64,000 bases of DNA from Reticulitermes speratus (GCA_021186555.1 JAJKFL010000005.1:56532635-56596634); one strand, 5' to 3'. Numbered from the stretch's first letter, positions 12,021-23,261 are shown. Made by a program: numbers and translations. Notes: a model not told the origin generated them from the sequence alone.

Positions 12021-12330
12021 TATGTTTATTGTCAGACAAATGTACACTTTTATTGACTGTTAATTTGTGTAACACAGTGCTACATGTTTCGAACCTTATC
12101 CTGGTTAATCTTCAGGGACTTCAGTATTTTAAATTACACTGACTTTTTACATCAATGGTACATTTATACATGGTAAACATGTAGCACTGTATCACAAAAA
12201 TTAACAGTGAATAAAAGTGTACATTTGTCGGACAATAAACATAAAACTGTTTTATAATTTTAGAAGTGCCACTAATATTAATTATTCTCCCTGAAGAAGG
12301 ACCCTATACGGACGAAACATGCAGGGCAAT
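12021..12330. mobile_element. Inverted-repeat element with hammerhead-like modules
   Basis: Arms at about 12021-12092 and 12172-12246 are complementary (TTTATTGTCAGACAAATGTA against TACATTTGTCGGACAATAAA). Read on the minus strand, 12116-12084 gives CTGAAGA, a hairpin with AACC/GGTT, then GAAACATGT. On the plus strand, 12290-12326 gives CTGAAGA, GGACC...GGAC, GAAACATGC. This is the same theme as the elements at 15254, 38798, 44923 and 50515. Confidence 0.6.
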
Positions 12331-12361
12331 TGAATAACTGAGCTCTCAGTCACATTATTCT

Positions 12362-12367
12362 TTTATT
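12362..12367 (-). terminator. Candidate polyadenylation signal of the LRR gene
   Basis: TTTATT on plus, which is AATAAA on the minus strand, lies about 115 bases past the LRR stop codon. It is close to the fold-back element, so it may have been supplied by it. Confidence 0.45.
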
Positions 12368-12481
12368 TGTACCGTGTTCTTTGTTTCATTAGTGTAATTT
12401 CAACTTTTGACTTTTCATGCGTTTTGCTAGCTTCTTCTAACTCTAGAGAAAACCGTGAAGACGTCAGTCTTGCAGTCCCGC

Positions 12482-13267
12482 TTAGTTAATCTCGATTGGT
12501 TCACAATTCATTTCTTGCAGTACGTCCCAGCTGCTCCCTGCCAAGTTGCTTGGCGAACTGCATGTCGCCCCAACTACGCTACCGCGCAGAGCAGCCCATT
12601 CCTTCTTCAGGGTGCAGTTACAAACAAGAGGATTCCTGTTGACATAGAGCTGCACTGACTTGTTCAAGCCTTCTAGGACACTTGCTTCAACATTTTCTAT
12701 CAAATTGTCTTTTACGAGAATTGTTGTTAGTAACTGTGCTCCTTCAAATATCTTTGATTTCAAACTCTTCATTAAATTACTGTTTAAATTCAACAAATTT
12801 AGTTGATCAAGCCCATCAAACACGCCATATTGTAAGGTTTTTAATTTGTTATGTTGTAAACTTAGCCCCTTTAATTTAAACAAACCAAAGAACGCACCCG
12901 GCTGCAGTTCTTCTATTTCGTTGTTGTCTAAATGCAGCGACAGAAGATTCTGCAGACCTCTGAAGGCATCCCTCTTTACTGTGACAACACCGCAGCGAAC
13001 TATGTCAAGTTTCCACAAATTGGGGAGTTTCAGTTCTGAGAACGCATTGGCTTCTATGACTTCTATGTTGTAAGAATGCAGGGTAATAGTTTCAATCTGA
13101 GGCCCAAAATGACCTGGTAGATCGCCAATGTTACCGTTGGTACAATCTGCCCAGGGTCCAAGACACTTGCAGCTCCTTGCACAGGTCGGAGACAAGTCTT
13201 CGGCGCTGGAGTCTGTAGATCCAATGACAAGCAGGAGTGCAGCACAAACAGACTTCAGTGGCAGCAT
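12482..13267 (-). CDS. Secreted leucine-rich-repeat protein
   Basis: A 261-residue open frame encodes an extracellular LRR protein. It begins MLPLKSVCAALLLVIGSTDS, a hydrophobic signal peptide. A cysteine-rich LRR N-cap follows (CARSCKCLGPWADC, about residues 29-42). About six 24-residue LRRs run from about 57 to 205, with LxxLxLxxNxIxxLxxGxFxGL phrasing (for example LLSLHLDNNEIEELQPGAFF). The C-cap is NPLVCNCTLKKEW...CSSP...MNC near the end. I chose the ATG at 13267 because it has a good context (ACCATG) and starts a complete signal peptide, but upstream array units keep the same frame open with further ATGs. CTGCAG immediately precedes ACCATG, so this could also be the first base region of an internal exon with the 5' UTR elsewhere. 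Such proteins usually act in cell adhesion or ligand binding. The specific family member is not identified. Confidence 0.85.
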   Translation of the reverse strand: MLPLKSVCAALLLVIGSTDSSAEDLSPTCARSCKCLGPWADCTNGNIGDLPGHFGPQIETITLHSYNIEVIEANAFSELKLPNLWKLDIVRCGVVTVKRDAFRGLQNLLSLHLDNNEIEELQPGAFFGLFKLKGLSLQHNKLKTLQYGVFDGLDQLNLLNLNSNLMKSLKSKIFEGAQLLTTILVKDNLIENVEASVLEGLNKSVQLYVNRNPLVCNCTLKKEWAALRGSVVGATCSSPSNLAGSSWDVLQEMNCEPIEIN

Positions 13268-14512
13268 GGTCTGCAGGACACAAACACAAACAGACTTCAG
13301 TGGCAGCATGGTCTGCAGGACACAAACACAAACAGACATCAGTGGCAGCATGGTCTGCAGGACACAAACACAAACAGACTTCAGTGGCAGCATGGTCTGC
13401 AGGACACAAACACAAACAGACTTCAGTGGCAGCATGGTCTGCAGGACACAAACACAAACATACTTCAGTGGCAGCATGGTCTGCAGGACACAAACACAAA
13501 CAGACTTCAGTGGCAGCATGGTCTGCAGGACACAAACACAAACAGACTTCAGTGGCAGCATGGTCTGCAGGACACAAACACAAACATACTTCAGTGGCAG
13601 CATGGTCTGCAGGACACAGACACAAACAGACTTCAGTGGCAGCATGGTCTGCAGGACACAAACAGACTTCCGTGACAGCATGGTCTGCAGGACACAAACA
13701 CAAACAGACTTCAGTGGCAGAATGGTCTGCAGGACACAAACACAAACATACTTCAGTGGCAGCATGGTCTGCAGGACACAGACACAAACAGACTTCAGTG
13801 GCAGCATGGTCTGCAGGACACAAACACAAACAGACTTCCGTGACAGCATGGTCTGCAGGACACAAACACAAACAGACTTCAGTGGCAGAATGGTCTGCAG
13901 GACATAAACACAAACAGACATCAGTGGCAGCATGGTCTGCAGGACACAAACACAAAGACTTCAGTGGTCTGCAGGACACAAGCACAAACAGACTTCAGTG
14001 GCAGCATGGTCTGCAGGACACAAACACAAACAGACTTCAGTGGCAGAATGGTCTGCAGGACACAAACACAAACATACTTCAGTGGCAGCATGGTCTGCAG
14101 GACACAGACACAAACAGACTTCAGTGGCAGCATGGTCTGCAGGACACAAACACAAACAGACTTCCGTGACAGCATGGTCTGCAGGACACAAACACAAAGA
14201 GACTTCAGTGGCAGAATGGTCTGCAGGACACAAACACAAACATACTTCAGTGGCAGCATGGTCTGCAGGACACAAACACAAAGACTTCAGTGGTCTGCAG
14301 GACACAAGCACAAACAGACTTCAGTGGCAGCATGGTCTGCAGGACACAAACACAAACAGACTTCAGTGGCAGCATGGTCTGCAGGACACAAACACAAACA
14401 TACTTCAGTGGCAGCATGGTCTGCAGGACACAAACACAAATATACTTCAGTGGCAGCATGGTCTGCAGGACACAAACACAAACAGACTTCAGTGGCAGCA
14501 TTTGTGAACGTA
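13250..14512. repeat. 42-bp minisatellite derived from the LRR signal-peptide codons, about 30 copies
   Basis: On the minus strand each 42-bp unit is ATGCTGCCACTGAAGTCTGT... ending GTCCTGCAGACC. It encodes MLPLKSVC plus VCVLQT, in frame with and homologous to the first 14 residues of the LRR protein (MLPLKSVC plus AALLLV). Shorter units break the frame near 13664, 13957 and 14283. A higher-order block of about 326 bp is duplicated: the truncated unit at 13957 recurs at 14283. Confidence 0.95.
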
Positions 14513-14585
14513 AGATGGTCAAGCAATTTGGCACGTATGGAGGATAATAGAAATACACAGAGATTTTTGCTGGAGAAACCTGAGG

Positions 14586-15033
14586 GCTAGTTGACTGGCC
14601 ATAATTCCTGGGGACAAAAACGGGACCGAGGGGGGGGGGGGGGGTGTTCATAAAGAGTAGGGCATTTAAAAAAATGTTTTATTACATAAAATATTGAACT
14701 TACAATAATTCTTCACAGAACCGCGCAAGTGTTGCCAACACGTATTTTTTCTTTTCTCTCAATACTTCACTCACTTTAAAGTTACACTATTTATTCAATG
14801 GCCAATTGTCGATCTCGATCAACGCGCCTCTACCGACGGTTACACGAATGACTGGTACCTACAGTAGCAGCCATTGATGGAACTTGATTATAGGTTATGA
14901 TTGACAGATTTTTAAGCATATTTTAAAGTTTTTATAAAAAACGGGACAAAAGTGGCATTTTTACTAAAACGACGGGACGGCCGGGACATAGCAAAAAGAC
15001 GGTACTGTCCCGTTCAAAACGGGACGTATGGTC
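14586..15033. mobile_element. Possible non-autonomous hAT-like element
   Basis: The left end GACTGGCCATAATTCC...GGGACAAAAACGGGAC and the right end GGGACAGTACCGTC-type sequence (CCCGTTCAAAACGGGACGTATGGTCAG) are roughly inverted. Both ends contain GGGAC/GTCCC and a GACCATA-like terminus. Flanks CTAGTT and CTAGCT could be a decayed duplication. A 14-G run lies at 14630. The interior has no ORF. Confidence 0.35.
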
Positions 15034-15253
15034 AGCCTAGCTAAAGTCACTGTAAGAACTAAGTGTAAATGGAAGCACAATATTAAACTGGATCTTAAAG
15101 AAACAGGAGAGCATGTCGTGAACTGGATTGATCTGGATTGGGATATGGACAGACAGACAGTCAGTCAGACAGTCAGTAAGTCAGACACGCTGCACACAGT
15201 GTCATATACCGGATGTGATAACCTGCCGGTGTTTTGAGAACCAACTGTCATCT

Positions 15254-15440
15254 GCACTTTGTGCATCGTCCGGATAAAATATTAACATATAATATAAAAA
15301 TCACGACGTTTCGGAAGCTGGTTCGTCTTCCGTCTTCAGGTGATGAGAGGGGGGACACCTACTCAGATGGGGAACCAGCTTCCGAAACTTCGTGATTTTT
15401 ATATTATATGTTAATATTTTATCCGGACGATGCACAAAGT
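15254..15440. mobile_element. Long inverted-repeat (fold-back) element
   Basis: Arms at about 15254-15325 and 15368-15440 are near-perfect inverted copies (GTGCATCGTCCGGATAAAAT...GAAGCTGGTTC against its complement). They enclose CTTCAGGTGATGAGAGG. A second, single-arm GACGTTTCGGAAG phrase lies at about 15548. The minus-strand hammerhead-like core is annotated separately. Confidence 0.75.
15300..15344 (-). ncRNA. Hammerhead-ribozyme-like core (candidate)
   Basis: Minus strand, in order: ATCAC, CTGAAGA, C, hairpin GGAAG...CTTCC, GAAACGTC, GTGAT. ATCAC and GTGAT pair perfectly as stem I (5 bp). CTGAAGA fits the hammerhead CUGANGA box. GGAAG/CTTCC forms stem II, GAAA follows, and ACGU could form an intermolecular stem III. 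There is one unpaired base between the A of CUGANGA and stem II that canonical hammerheads lack, so activity is uncertain. Confidence 0.4.
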
Positions 15441-16061
15441 CCAGAACACAATTAGTTCTCAATATTACACACCGTCGTCAGCTTTTAGAATTTATCTGCT
15501 GGTTTTTTGCACCTTACAATCACCTTATATAGTTTAAGTGATTACCGACGTTTCGGAAGAACTTGTTGCCTCGGTATTCAAGGTAGAAGGCTACACCGAT
15601 TCCTTCTATCGTTAAGATGAAGGCAACAGGTTGCTCAGTAAAAAATTGTAACCACTTGCCAGACTGCACGGTGTCATAACCTAGAATAATAGTACAAGCC
15701 GAACTTTAACTGCCATGAACATTCAAAGCTGGATGTGACCCATCTCTGTGGTATTTATGGGGCTTCAACATTTACCGTAAGGCGAATGTCGCAATGCAGG
15801 GTCCGTACTGTCCGACAGCTGTCGGCTGAATGGGCTAGGCTAATAGACTAGGAGAGCCGACAGAAAGTGACAAATGACAGTTGTGATTTAAAATAATGAC
15901 GCTAAGGACATTGGTATCCTTGTTCTGGTGTCCTGCGGAGTGAAGACAATGCGCCGTATTTCGTAGGACCACCGCGAAGATGAAGCAACATCAAAAGGCT
16001 TTGTAATAGAATTGAGCACTAAAGCTTTAATGATCAAGTTACGGACTGTCCGGATAGCGCA
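15441..16061. other. Unassigned stretch with element fragments
   Basis: Contains a half fold-back phrase near 15548-15640 and a stretch near 15817-15910 (GACAGAAAGTGACAAATGACA, AAAATAATGACG) resembling the MITE at 56729-56870. No gene was seen. Confidence 0.35.
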
Positions 16062-17945
16062 GTGTTACATGGAGGGTGTGCACTGCGGTGTGCCTACATG
16101 TTACATGGAGGGTGTGCACTGCGGTGTGCCTACATGTTACATGGAGGGTGTGCACTGCGGTGTGCCTACATGTTACATGGAGGGTGTGCACTGCGGTGTG
16201 CCTACATGTTACATGGAGGGTGTGCACTGCGGTGTGCCTACATGTTACATGGAGGGTGTGCACTGCGGTGTGCCTACATGTTACATGGAGGGTGTTCACT
16301 GCGGTGTGCCTACATGTTACATGGAGGGTGTGCACTGCGGTGTGCCTACATGTTACATGGAGGGTGTGCACTGCGGTGTGCCTACATGTTACATGGAGGG
16401 TGTGCACTGCGGTGTGCCTACATGTTACATGGAGGGTGTGCACTGCGGTGTGCCTACATGTTACATGGAGGGTGTGCACTGCGGTGTGCCTACATGTTAC
16501 ATGGAGGGTGTGCACTGCGGTGTGCCTACATGTTACATGGAGGGTGTGCACTGCGGTGTGCCTACATGTTACATGGAGGGTGTGCACTGCGGTGTGCCTA
16601 CATGTTACATGGAGGGTGTGCACTGCGTTGTGCCTAGATGTTATATGGAGGGTGTGCACTGCGGTGTGCCTAGATGTTACATGGAGGGTGTGCACTGCGG
16701 TGTGCCTACATGTTACATGGAGGGTGTGCACTGCGGTGTGCCTACATGTTACATGGAGGGTGTGCACTGCGGTGTGCCTACATGTTACATGGAGGGTGTG
16801 CACTGCGGTGTGCCTACATGTTACATGGAGGGTGTGCACTGCGGTGTGCCTACATGTTACATGGAGGGTGTGCACTGCGGTGTGCCTACATGTTACATGG
16901 AGGGTGTGCACTGCGGTGTGCCTACATGTTACATGGAGGGTGTGCACTGCGGTGTGCCTGCATGTTACATGGAGGGTGTGCACTGCGGTGTGCCTACATG
17001 TTACATGGAGGGTGTGCACTGCGGTGTGCCTACATGTTACATGGAGGGTGTGCACTGCGGTGTGCCTACATGTTACATGGAGGGTGTGCACTGCGGTGTG
17101 CCTGCATGTTACATGGAGGGTGTGCACTGCGGTGTGCCTACATGTTACATGGAGGGTGTGCACTGCGGTGTGCCTACATGTTACATGGAGGGTGTGCACT
17201 GCGGTGTGCCTACATGTTACATGGAGGGTGTGCACTGCGGTGTGCCTACATGTTACATGGAGGGTGTGCACTGCGGTGTGCCTACATGTTACATGGAGGG
17301 TGTGCACTGCGGTGTGCCTACATGTTACATGGAGGGTGTGCACTGCGGTGTGCCTGCATGTTACATGGAGGGTGTGCACTGCGGTGTGCCTACATGTTAC
17401 ATGGAGGGTGTGCACTGCGGTGTGCCTACATGTTACATGGAGGGTGTGCACTGCGGTGTGCCTACATGTTACATGGAGGGTGTGCACTGCGGTGTGCCTA
17501 CATGTTACATGGAGGGTGTGCACTGCGGTGTGCCTACATGTTACATGGAGGGTGTGCACTGCGGTGTGCCTACATGTTACATGGAGGGTGTGCACTGCGG
17601 TGTGCCTACATGTTACATGGAGGGTGTGCACTGCGGTGTGCCTGCATGTTACATGGAGGGTGTGCACTGCGGGTGTGCCTACATGTTACATGGAGGGTGT
17701 GCACTGCGGTGTGCCTACATGTTACATGGAGGGTGTGCACTGCGGTGTGCCTACATGTTACATGGAGGGTGTGCACTGCGGTGTGCCTACATGTTACATG
17801 GAGGTTGTGCACTGCGGTGTGCCTACATGTTACATGGAGGGTGTGCACTGCGGTGTGCCTACATGTTACATGGAGGGTGTGCACTGCGGTGTGCCTACAT
17901 GTTACATGGAGGGTGTGCACTGCGGTGTGCCTACATGTTACATGC
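16062..17945. repeat. 36-bp minisatellite, about 52 copies
   Basis: Unit TGTTACATGGAGGGTGTGCA... (36 bp) is almost perfectly conserved. Rare variants are CTGCATG, CTAGATG, one TTCACTGC, and a one-base insertion at about 17671 that shifts frame. Because 36 is a multiple of three and the unit lacks stops, frames of over 600 residues appear on both strands. None has any non-array protein content. Confidence 0.97.
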
Positions 17946-17995
17946 GTGGCTGTTGTCAGGGGGAAACTAAAAATGGAAATATTTAAATGTGTCAA

Positions 17996-18849
17996 GCATT
18001 CTGTAAGTTTCCTCTACATCTTAGTAACAGATTTGGAAAAACATTGAGTCAAATATACGGCTTTTCGCTGATGATTGTATAATATACAGGAGGATAATCG
18101 ATAGTAATGACATTGAAAATTTGCAGACAGACTTAAATAGATTAGGGGAATGGGCGGTTGAAAATGAAATGAGGATAAATCCAGGTAAGAGTAAAGCAGT
18201 AAGCTTCAATAGAGCTAGGGTGAAAGGTAAACTGAGGTATTGTATTGGGGATCAACTAATTCCAGAGGCAAATAGCTTTAAGTATTTAGGAATAATTATA
18301 CGCAGCGACCTAAGCTGGGCAGATCATGTAAATTATACACTAAGAAAATCATGGAGGGCTCTTCATTTCGTAATGCGTATACTCAAAAGGGCAAATAATA
18401 ATACGAAACGTTTAGCTTATACGGCACTTGTGAGACCGATACTTGAGTATGGAGCGGTGTGTTGGGACCCATACAGAGAAGGTCAGGTAAGCGCTTTGAA
18501 TCGCGTGCAAAAGAGAGCGGCAAAATTTGCAAATAATACAAATGAATCGGGTTGGGAAACATTGACACAGCGTAGAGCGATAGCCCGAATATGCGCCCTT
18601 TTCAAAGCATACACCGGGGGACGGGCTTGGAAAACAATAGGGGATAGACTGCTAAAACCATGCTACCTGGGTAGGGACGATCATAGTCGGAAAATTAGGA
18701 TTAGGAAACAAAGAACAGATGTAGGTAAATATTCCTTTGTAAATAGGACCATAAAAAGCTGGAACCAATTACCTCCAAGCGTACTAGCGACTTTCCCCTG
18801 TAAATTAAGCTCTTTTAAAAAAAGGGTCAAGAACGTCATTACAAGCTAA
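17996..18849 (+). pseudogene. Non-LTR retrotransposon reverse transcriptase, 5'-truncated and frameshifted
   Basis: The C-terminal part of a Jockey/CR1/L2-type reverse transcriptase. A frame reading FLYILVTDLEKH (about 18009-18045) continues after a one-base frameshift as IESNIRLFADDCIIYR. The FADD box of the catalytic palm is at 18064-18075. The thumb and C-terminal region follows: NPGKSKAVSF, FKYLGIIIRSDLSW, ALVRPILEYGAVCWDPY, RVQKRAAKF, SWNQLPPSVL, to the stop at 18847-18849. The endonuclease and the N-terminal RT are missing; the fragment begins where the 36-bp array ends. A frame of 242 residues remains open from 18121, so the copy is fairly young. Confidence 0.9.
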
Positions 18850-20395
18850 GGATTTTTAAGTGGAGATTAAATAAAAATAAGGGATGTGAAGTGAAGGGGT
18901 GTGAAGTGATGTGAAGTGAAGTGCTCTGGTTTCGAAGTGAAGTGAAGTGAATTAAGTTCTTGGGGGATATAATTAGCATGTACTTTGGTCTGACTTTATA
19001 CTGAGGATATTCTAACGCACTGAAATTAATTAATGTGTGGGTGTTTTTTGTATTGTGCTTGTTTAATTTTTTTTTTATTCTGTGTATGGGTGTTTTTGTA
19101 AGGTGTGGATGCTTTTGTAAGGTGTGGATGATTTGTAAGTTGTGGATGTTTTTGTAATGTGTGTACGGTGTTCTAATATGTGTACTTGTATTTACTGTAT
19201 GTATTTTGTTTACTGTATGTATTTTGTTTTGTATGTGTAAGGGTGTTTTAGTAAGGTGCGTACGGTTTTCTAATATGTGTATTTGTATTTACTGTATGTA
19301 TTTTGTTTTGTATGTGTATGGGTGTTTTTGTAAGGTATGGATGTATTTGTAAGGTGTGGATGTTTTTGTAAGGTGTGGATGCTTTTGTAAGGAGTGGATG
19401 CTTTTGTAAGGTGCAGATGTTTTTGTAATGTGTGTACGGTGTTCTAATGTGTGTACTTGTATTTACTGTATGTATTTAATTTTGTATGTGTATGGGTGTT
19501 TTTGTAAGGTGTGTACGGTGTTCTAATATGAGTACTTGTATTTACTGTATGTATTTTGTTTTGTATGTGCATGGGTGTTTTTGTAAGGTGTGAACGGGGT
19601 TTTTCTAATATGTGTACTTGTATTTACTGTATGTATTTTGTTTTGTATGTGTATGGGTGTTTTTGTAAGGTGTGGATGTATTTGTAAGGTATGGATGTTT
19701 TTGTAAGGTGTGGATGCTTTTGTAAGGAGTGGATGCTTTTGCAAGGTGTGGATGTTTTTATAATGTGTGTACGGTGTTATAATGTGTGTACTTGTATTTA
19801 CTGTATGTATTTTGTTTTGTAATTGTGTATAGTTTGTTTTGTATTGTTACTTTTATGTATATTTATATGTCCATTTGTATTGTGTGTACTAGTGTAAGGA
19901 CTACTGCCACCGGGTGAAAACATTTGTATTGTGTGTACCAGTGTAAGGACTACTGCCACCGGGTGAAAACATTTGTATTGTGTGTACTAGTGTAAGGACT
20001 ACTGCCACCGGGTGAAAACATTTGTATTGTGTGTACTAGTGTAAGGACTACTGCCACCGGGTGAAAACATTTGTATTGTGTGTACTAGTGTAAGGACTAC
20101 TGCCACCGGGTGAAAACATTTGTATTGTGTGTACTGTGTAAGGACTACTGCCACCGGGTGAAAACATTTGTATTGTGTGTACTAGTGTAAGGACTACTGC
20201 CACCGGGTGAAAACATTTGTATTGTGTGTACTAGTGTAAGGACTACTGCCACCGGGTGAAAACATTTGTATTGTGTGTACTAGTGTAAGGACTACTGCCA
20301 CCGGGTGAAAACATTTGTATTGTGTGTACTAGTGTAAGGACTACTGCCACCGGGTGAAAACCCAATTGCAGTAAATAATAATAATAAAGATTTAT
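18850..20395 (+). mobile_element. 3' untranslated region of the retrotransposon, expanded by tandem repeats
   Basis: After the RT stop comes a GTGAAGTGAAGTG microsatellite (about 18890-18955), then a degenerate repeat of TGTATGGGTGTTTTTGTAAG type (about 19080-19860), then a 49-bp array. The region ends CCCAATTGCAG plus TAAATAATAATAATAAA at 20361-20393, a TAA-rich tail typical of non-LTR elements. The continuity suggests that both arrays lie within one element's 3' region. Confidence 0.6.
19872..20361. repeat. 49-bp minisatellite, 10 copies
   Basis: Unit CATTTGTATTGTGTGTACTA... (49 bp) is almost invariant; one copy lacks AG near 20131. The last unit runs into the TAA-rich tail without a break. 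Confidence 0.95.
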
Positions 20396-20601
20396 AGTCG
20401 GTCAAAATCGATATTTTGTAAACGGCGATATATCGAATTTCTTGTATTTATCTCGTAAACGGCGAGACTTAATATCGAACTTGCTCAATTGTTACGTTTA
20501 GACGGCCGCTTCTCTCTTCGGCCGCAGCTTGTTGCTCACACAGAACAGTCTGTCTACATTCTGCAGACCACTCGTGACGTATGCCATAAATGTACCTAGG
20601 T

Positions 20602-20894
20602 AAGGTAAAGGTAAAGGTCTCCCTAGAACAGGCCACGAAGGCCCAGAGGAGGAATAGAGGTATAGCTATACTCTTTCTTTAAACTCAGCGCTTGATGGGG
20701 GTGGGTGGTCAACGCCACGCCCCGGCCGCTTTACCCCAGGGAAACAGACCCGGTACCCATTGTACAGGAGGCTGGGTAGGCCCCAGGGCCGGTCAGGACA
20801 GGTGCTGAAAATCTCGCCCCCACCGGGATTCGATCCACGGACCGTCCAGCCCGTAGCGAGTCGCTATACCGACTGAGCTATCGCGGCCCACATT
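20602..20894 (-). mobile_element. tRNA-derived SINE (family A) with target-site duplication
   Basis: On the minus strand, GGGCCGCGATAGCTCAGTCG is the tRNA-like head, a GGATTCGATCC complement is the B box, and the 3' tail is TTTACCTTTACC. The flanks TGTACCTAGGT (20591-20601) and TGTACGTAGGT (20895-20905) differ at one base. Confidence 0.88.
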
Positions 20895-20905
20895 TGTACG
20901 TAGGT

Positions 20906-21732
20906 CTGAACGTAAAGTGTCTGTTATGTTTGTCAGGCTTTAAGCAAAGACACGAACTTGGCGATATACTTAATAAATGTTCCAAATATGGAATTTCATG
21001 AAATTTAGTTCTGTGGAAGTCGCGATATTTCGCGCACACAGGCCAATTTTCGGGAAACTTTGTATGAACATCACGCGAGTAGCTGCTTTCCTTACAAGAC
21101 AAGGAGTTAAGCTAAACACACAAAGCACCTTCATGCAGCCGGAACGCATTGCGTGTTTATCGGTACTCACGTGGTTTGGGTGAAACTGAGGCACCGTAAG
21201 TGTCGACGTCGCTGTATTTACTTGTAACAGAACTGAATGCAGTCACAATGTACAGACGTGACGCCACGTCAACAGATGGCACGAGTGTGCGACAGTACAA
21301 GCTGTCCAGTTTGTACCCTGCACCTAACGGTTCCTGTCACTGTCACTACAACTGTTTAAATATAGCACAGATAATATTTTCACCTCTTCGCCGCAGTTAT
21401 GCTCGAAACGAACTGCTTAACTCAAGCGCGATAGTGCATCAGCAAACATCGGAACCTGGATTTATGTCGCCTGACAGCAGTAGCCATTGTCTTGCAGTTT
21501 CGAAAATACATCAATTTGCACCGACATTACGAAGATCGTGACAGGTGGTCGACTGTCCTTGAAGTAACAAGCTGAAGACAGTCAGTGGCCTTCTTGAGCA
21601 CTGGCAAGTCAGTGGCTGTGTGTCGTGCAAACTGAAGTTGCGACATCAGAGCTAAGTGAATCGCCTGCTGAGTTGGCTTCCTGCAGCAGTAATAGGCCTT
21701 CCCCTTTCTTTATTTCTCCCTTCCTTGTTTTG
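20906..21732. other. Unassigned stretch
   Basis: Around 20970-21060 the phrase AAATATGGAATTTCATGAAAT resembles old retroelement tails also seen at 23905-23945. No gene recognised. The frame at 21200-21541 has no domain. Confidence 0.3.
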
Positions 21733-22428
21733 TCATCAAATTCCTTCCGAACTGTCAATCAGTACGACCACGTACAGTCTAACATCAAATTCCTTCCGCA
21801 CTGTCAATTAGTACGACCACGTACAGTCTAACATCAAATTCCTTCCGAACTGTCAATCAGTACGACCACGTACAGTCTAACATCAAATTCCTTCCGAACT
21901 GTCAATCAGTACGACCACGTACAGTCTAACATCAAATTCCTTCCGAACTGTCAATCAGTACGACCACGTACAGTCTAACATCAAATTCCTTCCGAACTGT
22001 CAATCAGTACGACCACGTACAGTCTAACATCAAATTCCTTCCGAACTGTCAATTAGTACGACCACGTACAGTCTAACATCAAATTCCTTCCGAACTGTCA
22101 ATCAGTACGACCACGTACAGTCTAACATCAAATTCCTTCCGAACTGTCAATCAGTACGACCACGTACAGTCTAACATCAAATTCCTTCCGAACTGTCAAT
22201 CAGTACGACCACGTACAGTCTAACATCAAATTCCTTCCGAACTGTCAATCAGTACGACCACGTACAGTCTAACACCAAATTCCTTCCGAACTGTCAATCA
22301 GTACGACCACGTACAGTCTAACATCAAATTCCTTCCGAACTGTCAATCAGTACGACCACGTACAGTCTAACACCAAATTCCTTCCGAACTGTCAATCAGG
22401 ACGACCACGTACAGTCTAACACCAAATT
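21733..22428. repeat. 49-bp minisatellite, about 14 copies
   Basis: Unit CATCAAATTCCTTCCGAACT... (49 bp). Variants ATTAGTA/ATCAGTA and ACACC/ACATC are the only common changes. Confidence 0.95.
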
Positions 22429-22451
22429 ACGATAACTGGTTTAACACTACA

Positions 22452-22676
22452 TCCCGGCAAGGGCAATAAATTTGTCTTTTCTCCGAAACGTCCAGATCGG
22501 CTCTGGGGTCCACTGAGTTTTCTACTCAATGAGTAACCACGGCTCTTTGCCCGGGAATAATGCGGCCGGGCGTGAGTTTGACTTTTCACCTTCATGTAGT
22601 GCCGAGGTTAAGAATGAGTGGAGCTATACCTCTGCTCCCCCTATGTGCCTTCATGGCGTGTATAGGGACAAATTTA
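22452..22676 (+). mobile_element. SINE family A, 5'-truncated
   Basis: Begins within the body (CCGGCAAGGGCAATAAAT), then CCGAAACGTCCAGATCGGCT, AATGCGGCCGGGCGTGAGTT and GGCGTGTATAGGGACAAAT. The tRNA-like head is missing. Confidence 0.7.
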
Positions 22677-22811
22677 AACTGCGATTCACGCAGTGAAGTT
22701 GAGTACCAGTGGCGTACATGGGGTCGAGAGTCTCGGCCACGCTAGGACTCAGTAACCTGAAGCACACAAATCCAGCTGTGCAATTATTAATTTTGCGACT
22801 CATTATTTAGT

Positions 22812-23056
22812 GCAGGTAAAGGCGTACGGGGGAGTGGAGGTACAGCTGCATGCCGACACTAGATACAGGTGCAAGGCCAGCTTTACCCGGGGAAAGATGC
22901 CCTCCGTACCCATCAAATAGGAAGCTCGATGAGCCCCAGATACTGTCTGGACGTTTCGGAGAAGAGAGCCCCCCTTTTTCCTTGCCGTAAATCTACCCAC
23001 AATTCGTCAGGCGTATAGAACGAAGCCTAGTCACTATACTGACAGAGCTACCCTGT
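22812..23056 (-). mobile_element. SINE family A, diverged
   Basis: Minus-strand copy. AGGGTAGCTCTGTCAGTATA corresponds to the head, CCGAAACGTCCAGACAGTAT to the body, and the tail is TTTACCTGCAC. Confidence 0.7.
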
Positions 23057-23261
23057 TTAGTTCTACTTCGTATCTAACGGTTTTCTAATCCTGTACGGAA
23101 ATCTAATCACGTCTGGATGTATCTAGTAACATTAGTCTATGCAGCACCAACATAAAACTTTGTAAAACAAAAAAGTGCCAAGACTGCAAATTCTGTACTC
23201 AGTGACGTCATATACTGACTTTAGCATGGCGTTCTTTACTTTCAAAATGTCATACGGGTTT

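Noticed and set aside
12846..13245. Plus- and minus-strand frames overlapping the LRR gene
   Set aside because: Alternate-frame shadows of the LRR coding sequence.
16012..17970. A 652-residue plus-strand open frame and matching minus frames
   Set aside because: Entirely 36-bp repeat units without stops. No non-repetitive protein content; open on several frames at once.
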